Source of the DNA: Candidatus Poseidoniaceae archaeon
Lineage (GTDB): Archaea; Thermoplasmatota; Poseidoniia; Poseidoniales; Poseidoniaceae
DNA: 10,777 nucleotides
Direction: 5' to 3'
Assembly (NCBI GenBank): GCA_022451835.1
Contig: JAKUNX010000054.1
Location: forward strand, 1-10,777
The position numbers were made by a program, and so were the translations under genes. The first letter of the stretch is position 1, and each line of letters opens with the position of its first letter. The notes beneath the pieces were generated by a model that did no database searches, was not told where the DNA came from, and saw only the letters and a list, made by a program, of their open reading frames with translations. Below, in pieces: positions 7,373 through 10,777 of this stretch.

Positions 7373-9103
7373 ATGTTCAACTTAGTGGATAAAAATAGCC
7401 GTTCGAAAAGGATAGCATTTGCGCTACTTTTAGTTGTAGGTTGTTTGTCAATAATTGGTCACACCAGTGCTGCAGGTTCGGGTGGTACCGACGTTCATAT
7501 TGAGTTGAGCGTCAAAGATGGAATGGAGAATACTGCAATTGGCGTTGGTTTAGCAATTCTAATTTGTGTCTATGTTCTAATTATCTTTGAGACAGTTCAT
7601 CGTACTCTTGCTGCAGCACTCGGCGGCTTAACTGCTGTTATTGCATTGAACTATTTCACCAACGAACCTGCTTTAAGTCTGAAGGCAGTCACGACAATGA
7701 TTGATTGGGAAACTATCGGTCTACTGCTGGGTATGATGGTAATGGTGGGTGTCATATCCCACACAGGTGTGTTTGAGTGGTTTGCCGTTGAAGCATACAA
7801 AAAGAGTGAAGGTTCGATATGGTCATTAGTGGTAATCTTGTGTATTGTTACTGCAGTACTGTCCGCATTTTTGGACAACGTGACGACAGTATTGCTACTG
7901 ACGCCAGTTACTATACAATTGGCAAAGGTGTTGGATTTGCAACCTGTTCCGATACTAATAGCAGAAGTGCTGTTTTCTAATATTGGTGGCGCAGCAACAA
8001 TGATTGGTGATCCACCAAATATTATGATTGGTTCAGGATTATCACCGGATGCAATAGAGAGAGCCGAAGGTGGGAAGTATGCTGATTTGGCTAGTGAAGG
8101 TGTAAACTTTAATGATTTTATCCTTGAAATGGCGCCAGGTATTCTAATGACTGTTGTTCCCGCATTCATGTTATTGAAATGGATGTACAGAGATGAATTC
8201 TCTGGCAAGAGAATTCGTGATGTTGCTGAATTAGAAGCAAAATATGGCATCAAGGACTACAAGATGCTAACAACAAGTGGCTCCATTCTTGGATTGGTTA
8301 TCCTTGGTTTCTTTTTGCACCCAATTACCCACATGCCTGTTTCATGGATTGCTTTGGGTGGGGCTGTGTTGATGCTTCTAGCTACTAACAGACATGAACT
8401 CGATGAGCCTTTGGAAGAAGTCGAATGGACTACACTATTGTTCTTCGCTGGATTATTTGTCTTAGTGCACTCATTGCAATACATGGGTGTTATCAATTTC
8501 ATCGGTGAATATGTTGAACAAGCCATTGTATGGTTCCCACAAGGTGATGATGGTATTATTCGCTTAACCGCTGCAATGGTCATCTTGCTTTGGGTATCAG
8601 CCGTCGCTTCAGCATTCATCGACAACATCCCTTACACGGCGACAATGATACCCATTGTATTACAAATCTCACAGGGAGCAAATGTCGAACTAGGGCCGCT
8701 AATTTGGGCATTAGCATTTGGCGCTTGTTTAGGAGGTAATGGTACACTAATCGGAGCATCTGCCAACGTTGTAATGGCAGGAATGTCAGAAGAAGCAGGA
8801 TATCCTGTTTCATTCAATGAATTCTTCAAAGCAGGTTTCCCTATGATGATTCTAACCACTGCTATTGTCACGCTATACATGGTTCTTGTCTATGCCGTTG
8901 GCGGTGGTGGAGCGATGTGGAAACTTGCGCTAGTCGCAATCACTTTGGTTGGGATAATTTACCAAGTATACAGAGGCCGTTCTAAAGGTAAAAATTTAGC
9001 AGACTCTCTGGTTGATCATGATTTAGAAGAACTCAAAGATTTGGCTGGTAGTAAATTAAGCAAAGTGAAGGGCGTTGTATCAGGTGCCTCAGAGTCCGAA
9101 TAG
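7373..9103 (+). CDS. ArsB/NhaD-type ion transporter (ion transporter superfamily; probable Na+/H+ antiporter or anion permease)
   Basis: This 576-residue integral membrane protein has roughly 12 predicted membrane helices. It belongs to the ArsB/NhaD/P-protein branch of the ion transporter superfamily. The two halves repeat the same signature: SAFLDNVTT (164-172) with GGAATMIGDPPN (205-216), and SAFIDNIPY (413-421) with GGNGTLIGASAN (454-465). These are the paired re-entrant loop motifs of the fold. The N terminus (14-34) looks like a signal peptide or first helix ending at TSAAG, followed by a short polar stretch. The C terminus (535-576) is a charged cytoplasmic extension (LVDHDLEELKDLAGSKL). 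Substrate cannot be fixed from sequence: Na+/H+ exchange is the best guess given the NhaD-like motifs, while arsenite or carboxylate transport remain possible. The ATG at 7373 was chosen for the N-terminal hydrophobic segment; an out-of-frame ATG sits at 7367. It lies 59 bases after the YhbY gene. Confidence 0.85.
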   Translation: MFNLVDKNSRSKRIAFALLLVVGCLSIIGHTSAAGSGGTDVHIELSVKDGMENTAIGVGLAILICVYVLIIFETVHRTLAAALGGLTAVIALNYFTNEPALSLKAVTTMIDWETIGLLLGMMVMVGVISHTGVFEWFAVEAYKKSEGSIWSLVVILCIVTAVLSAFLDNVTTVLLLTPVTIQLAKVLDLQPVPILIAEVLFSNIGGAATMIGDPPNIMIGSGLSPDAIERAEGGKYADLASEGVNFNDFILEMAPGILMTVVPAFMLLKWMYRDEFSGKRIRDVAELEAKYGIKDYKMLTTSGSILGLVILGFFLHPITHMPVSWIALGGAVLMLLATNRHELDEPLEEVEWTTLLFFAGLFVLVHSLQYMGVINFIGEYVEQAIVWFPQGDDGIIRLTAAMVILLWVSAVASAFIDNIPYTATMIPIVLQISQGANVELGPLIWALAFGACLGGNGTLIGASANVVMAGMSEEAGYPVSFNEFFKAGFPMMILTTAIVTLYMVLVYAVGGGGAMWKLALVAITLVGIIYQVYRGRSKGKNLADSLVDHDLEELKDLAGSKLSKVKGVVSGASESE

Positions 9104-9170
9104 ACAAATTAACAACCTTTTGAGCGTACACTTGAAAGGCTATGCGGTATTGGTGTAAATAGGTCAGGTC

Positions 9171-10487
9171 ATGTTTGAGTGTAGCATTTGTGGTTTGTTA
9201 TCTTTAAATGCAATCTCATGTCCTGCATGTGGTAGTCAGAATCTGAAGGACTTATCAGCTACTGATTCACAAAATGATGACCTTCCCACAGAGATTCCTG
9301 GATTAGATGATGCAGCAGAATCATGGCATGATCTAGAAGGTTCTGCCAATGATGAGAATGATTCGGGCGATTCCTCGCATGAGCCAAACAATCGAAGCAG
9401 TCTGCCTTTTGGTTTTGCTGGAGAGTCTAACTTTCAAGTTTCAAGACTTCCTTTTGGTATTGGAAGTCATGCAGAGGGGATACCATTTGATAATGATCCA
9501 AACCAAGATTCAGTAATAGAAGATGAACAAGTTCATGTTATTGATGAGCAATCAGATTCAAAGCCCGTTACAGATTCAAGTGAAACATCATTGAATGGAG
9601 ATGAACAAGAAATTCAAAGTTTTGAATCAGAAGAACAATTAGCAGAAGTAGTAATTAAGCGAAATAATCCAATCAGAATTCAACCCTTATCTGAACAAAG
9701 CGAGGCAATTATGCCATCATATGACAATCTGCCTTCTGATTTTGATATTCCTAGTAATCACATAGACGAAATTCCTGAAGAATGGCGAATATCTGCTTCG
9801 GAAGCTAACATGGATGAGATTTATTCTACAGGAGATGAAGTTGTAGAGGTAGTGCACAATTATGAGGAAGATGTAGTGGTTTTTGATCATCAGAGCAATC
9901 TGTCAGTCAATAATCAGATGTTAGATTTGGAAGACTCAGATATATTGTCATTGGAACTTCACCCTGCAAGAGCATTAGATGTTAACTTGCAAAAGAACCC
10001 TGAATGCCGAGATGATTTAGATGCTGGATTCTTCGCGATTGCCAAAAATAGTTGGGCTGAGGCTGCTATAAAATTCCAACAAATAGCGTCTCGTATGCCA
10101 GGTGATTCTGCTGTTTACAATAACTATGGTCTAGCATTATTGCAAAGAGCTATAGAGATGGCAAAAGATGCTGATGAATCTATTCAAATGCTGGCTTCTT
10201 CACAATTTGAATCTGCAATTTTAGCACTACGAGAAGCAGCTAAAAGCGACCCCGATGAGCCAGTAATTTTACTAAATTTAGCCCATGCATTACTGGTTAG
10301 TGGGCGTTCAGAAAAAGCATTGAAGATTATTGATGTTCATAATTCAAAGTATCCCAACTCCGTTGAAGGAGTAAATTTGGAGGCCGCCACCCTAGTTAGT
10401 CTCGGTCAGAGCGTCAATGCAAAGACAAAATTATCTCGATTTAGAGGTGATTCAATTGTCGAAGAAAATCTCGCTAGATTACTCTAA
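9171..10487 (+). CDS. Zinc-ribbon protein with long acidic linker and C-terminal TPR repeats
   Basis: I do not recognise a named family for this 438-residue cytosolic protein. It has three parts. Residues 4-20 form a short zinc ribbon with CSIC (4-7) and CPAC (17-20). Residues 25-260 are low-complexity and strongly acidic, rich in Asp, Glu, Ser and Asn, with repeated LPFG segments near 78 and 93, and are probably disordered. Residues 283-425 are helical with tetratricopeptide-like repeats: AGFFAIAKNSWAEAAIKFQ, then YNNYGLALLQRA with an insertion, LNLAHALLVSGRSEKALKI, and LEAATLVSLGQSVNAKTKL. This architecture suggests a scaffold that binds partners through the TPRs and nucleic acid or protein through the zinc ribbon; the function is inference only. 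No membrane segment or signal peptide is present. The start ATG is the first in frame and puts the ribbon at residue 4. A terminator-like hairpin follows 41 bases after the stop. Confidence 0.85.
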   Translation: MFECSICGLLSLNAISCPACGSQNLKDLSATDSQNDDLPTEIPGLDDAAESWHDLEGSANDENDSGDSSHEPNNRSSLPFGFAGESNFQVSRLPFGIGSHAEGIPFDNDPNQDSVIEDEQVHVIDEQSDSKPVTDSSETSLNGDEQEIQSFESEEQLAEVVIKRNNPIRIQPLSEQSEAIMPSYDNLPSDFDIPSNHIDEIPEEWRISASEANMDEIYSTGDEVVEVVHNYEEDVVVFDHQSNLSVNNQMLDLEDSDILSLELHPARALDVNLQKNPECRDDLDAGFFAIAKNSWAEAAIKFQQIASRMPGDSAVYNNYGLALLQRAIEMAKDADESIQMLASSQFESAILALREAAKSDPDEPVILLNLAHALLVSGRSEKALKIIDVHNSKYPNSVEGVNLEAATLVSLGQSVNAKTKLSRFRGDSIVEENLARLL

Positions 10488-10528
10488 TTTTGGCAAATTT
10501 CTAGGTTTTTGGAAATATAACTAAAATC

Positions 10529-10549
10529 GTTGTACGCAACAATTTTTTT
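10529..10549 (+). terminator. Hairpin plus T7 transcription terminator after the TPR gene
   Basis: GTTG and CAAC (10529-10532, 10537-10540) form a short stem around the tetraloop TACG, followed by AA and seven T residues. Archaeal RNA polymerase ends on T-rich tracts, and a second T5 run lies at 10506-10510. Position 41 bases after the last gene and before the next promoter-like element supports a terminator. The stem is short, so the T-run is probably the main signal. Confidence 0.6.
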
Positions 10550-10561
10550 CAATTCAAAAAA
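10544..10561. repeat. Small A/T inverted repeat
   Basis: Six T residues, the six-base centre CAATTC and six A residues form an imperfect palindrome that overlaps the T-run of the terminator. It could act as a terminator in both directions. It may equally be simple-sequence composition in an AT-rich spacer. Confidence 0.35.
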
Positions 10562-10576
10562 TACCTAATAAACCGA

Positions 10577-10588
10577 TTTATTCATATA
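10577..10588 (+). promoter_or_regulatory. TATA-like archaeal promoter element for the downstream RNA
   Basis: TTTATTCATATA lies in an AT-rich spacer, with AAACCGA just upstream where a TFB recognition element would sit. A start site 25-30 bases downstream would fall near 10603-10612, exactly where base composition jumps from about 26% to about 54% GC. This placement between a terminator and a GC-rich block is the main support; the box itself is not a strong consensus match. Confidence 0.5.
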
Positions 10589-10599
10589 CGGGAGGTAGG

Positions 10600-10777
10600 T
10601 CGGTTGGTTGCTTAGCACCTTGGCATGCCTATGTCAGGGGAAGGGCTGAGGAGGACCAACCCGGAGGAGTTGGTCTTTTGTGGAAGCCGAATTGGCATGA
10701 ATTAGATACCGAAGGGTTACTCGCATGGTGTGGTACCATACATGTGATGCTACAACCCAACTGGGGGATCGCTCGGC
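10600..10777 (+). ncRNA. Putative structured non-coding RNA, truncated at the window edge (identity unknown; SRP 7S RNA is a candidate)
   Basis: This block has no coding-like start, is far more GC-rich than the genes around it, and forms several helices by eye. GACCAAC pairs with GTTGGTC (10654-10660 with 10669-10675). GGGTT pairs with AACCC (10714-10718 with 10754-10758) and encloses CGCATG with CATGTG (10722-10727 with 10741-10746). GCCGA pairs with TCGGC (10686-10690 with 10773-10777). GGTTGGT at 10602-10608 can also pair with 10655-10661, competing with the first hairpin. The beginning (TAGGTCGG, a hairpin with GGTTGC and GCACC, then a UGUNR-type TGTCA at 10632-10636) loosely recalls the 5' Alu domain of archaeal SRP RNA, and the SRP S-domain would lie past the edge. 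RNase P RNA is less likely because its conserved GAGGAAAGTCC block is absent. The exact start and end are not determined; I am fairly sure it is an RNA gene and unsure which. Confidence 0.55.

Noticed and set aside
7651..8628. Long antisense frames opposite the transporter gene (7651-8253 and 8257-8628)
   Set aside because: They are shadows of a hydrophobic coding sequence. The translations show no motif, and the + strand carries paired family signatures.
9104..9170. Promoter or terminator between the transporter and TPR genes
   Set aside because: There is only a T4 run and no stem or convincing TATA element.
10625..10705. Possible 26-codon ORF starting at ATG 10625
   Set aside because: It is short, has no ribosome-binding site, and overlaps predicted RNA helices. 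Chance is enough to explain it.
10700..10710. ATTAGATACC, identical to a core 16S rRNA motif
   Set aside because: The flanking bases do not match 16S on either side, so a ten-base chance match is the better explanation.
10570..10777. Stop-free + strand frame through the GC-rich 3' block, open to the window end
   Set aside because: It has no usable early start codon, is very rich in Trp and Gly, and does not resemble the codon choice of neighbouring genes. Lack of stops is expected by chance in a GC-rich RNA gene of this length.
10600..10777. RNase P RNA
   Set aside because: The conserved GAGGAAAGTCC core and the ACAGAGAGCAA-type segment are not found in the visible part. It would have been attractive because of rnp4 in the window.
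1..10777. CRISPR arrays, insertion sequences, tRNA genes, integrase sites
   Set aside because: No direct repeat-spacer pattern, no transposase-like frame, no terminal inverted repeats and no T-loop GGTTCRAATCC consensus were found on either strand.

Overview
The window looks like a piece of a low-GC archaeal genome, most likely a marine member of the Thermoplasmatota such as Marine Group II (Ca. Poseidoniales). The archaeal evidence is a type II (archaeal) GAPDH, an Rpp21-type RNase P protein followed by a single-domain CRM/YhbY protein, and a TATA-like element with no bacterial -10/-35 pattern. The more specific placement is an inference. It rests on the very large membrane-anchored S8 protease with Ig-like repeats and a GWTxEQWxxYG tail, the bacterial-type zinc adenylate kinase, and the AT-rich coding style. 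No rRNA or tRNA is visible to confirm it.

Layout: all genes are on the + strand. Positions 3-1046 hold gap, cut off at the left edge and carrying one in-frame TAA at 132-134. Its TGA overlaps the ATG of a 1661-residue secreted subtilisin-like protease (1043-6028). Then come adk (6066-6698), rnp4 (6710-7045) and a YhbY-like RNA-binding protein (7047-7313), packed 37, 11 and 1 bases apart. After 59 bases there is an ion transporter of the ArsB/NhaD type (7373-9103), and after 67 bases a zinc-ribbon/acidic-linker/TPR protein (9171-10487). None of the intergenic gaps up to this point exceeds 67 bases, and none shows a convincing promoter.

The last 290 bases (10488-10777) hold no convincing gene for a protein. 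They contain an AT-rich stretch (about 26% GC by hand count) with a hairpin plus T7 terminator and a TATA-like box. An abrupt GC-rich block (about 54%) follows and runs off the right edge. It folds into several helices and is best read as the 5' part of a structured non-coding RNA. A diverged SRP 7S RNA is the first candidate to test, but identity is not established.

How the genes fit together: gap and adk are central carbon and nucleotide-energy metabolism. rnp4 and yhbY form a small RNA-processing/ribosome-assembly pair with apparent translational coupling. The protease is a surface-anchored enzyme for extracellular protein degradation, in keeping with a heterotrophic marine lifestyle, and the transporter is probably linked to Na+ or anion movement. 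The most unusual points are the nonsense codon in otherwise intact gap, the Asp in the oxyanion-hole position of the protease, the ubiquitin-interacting-motif-like helix and GWTxEQWxxYG motif in its cytoplasmic tail, and the unidentified structured RNA.
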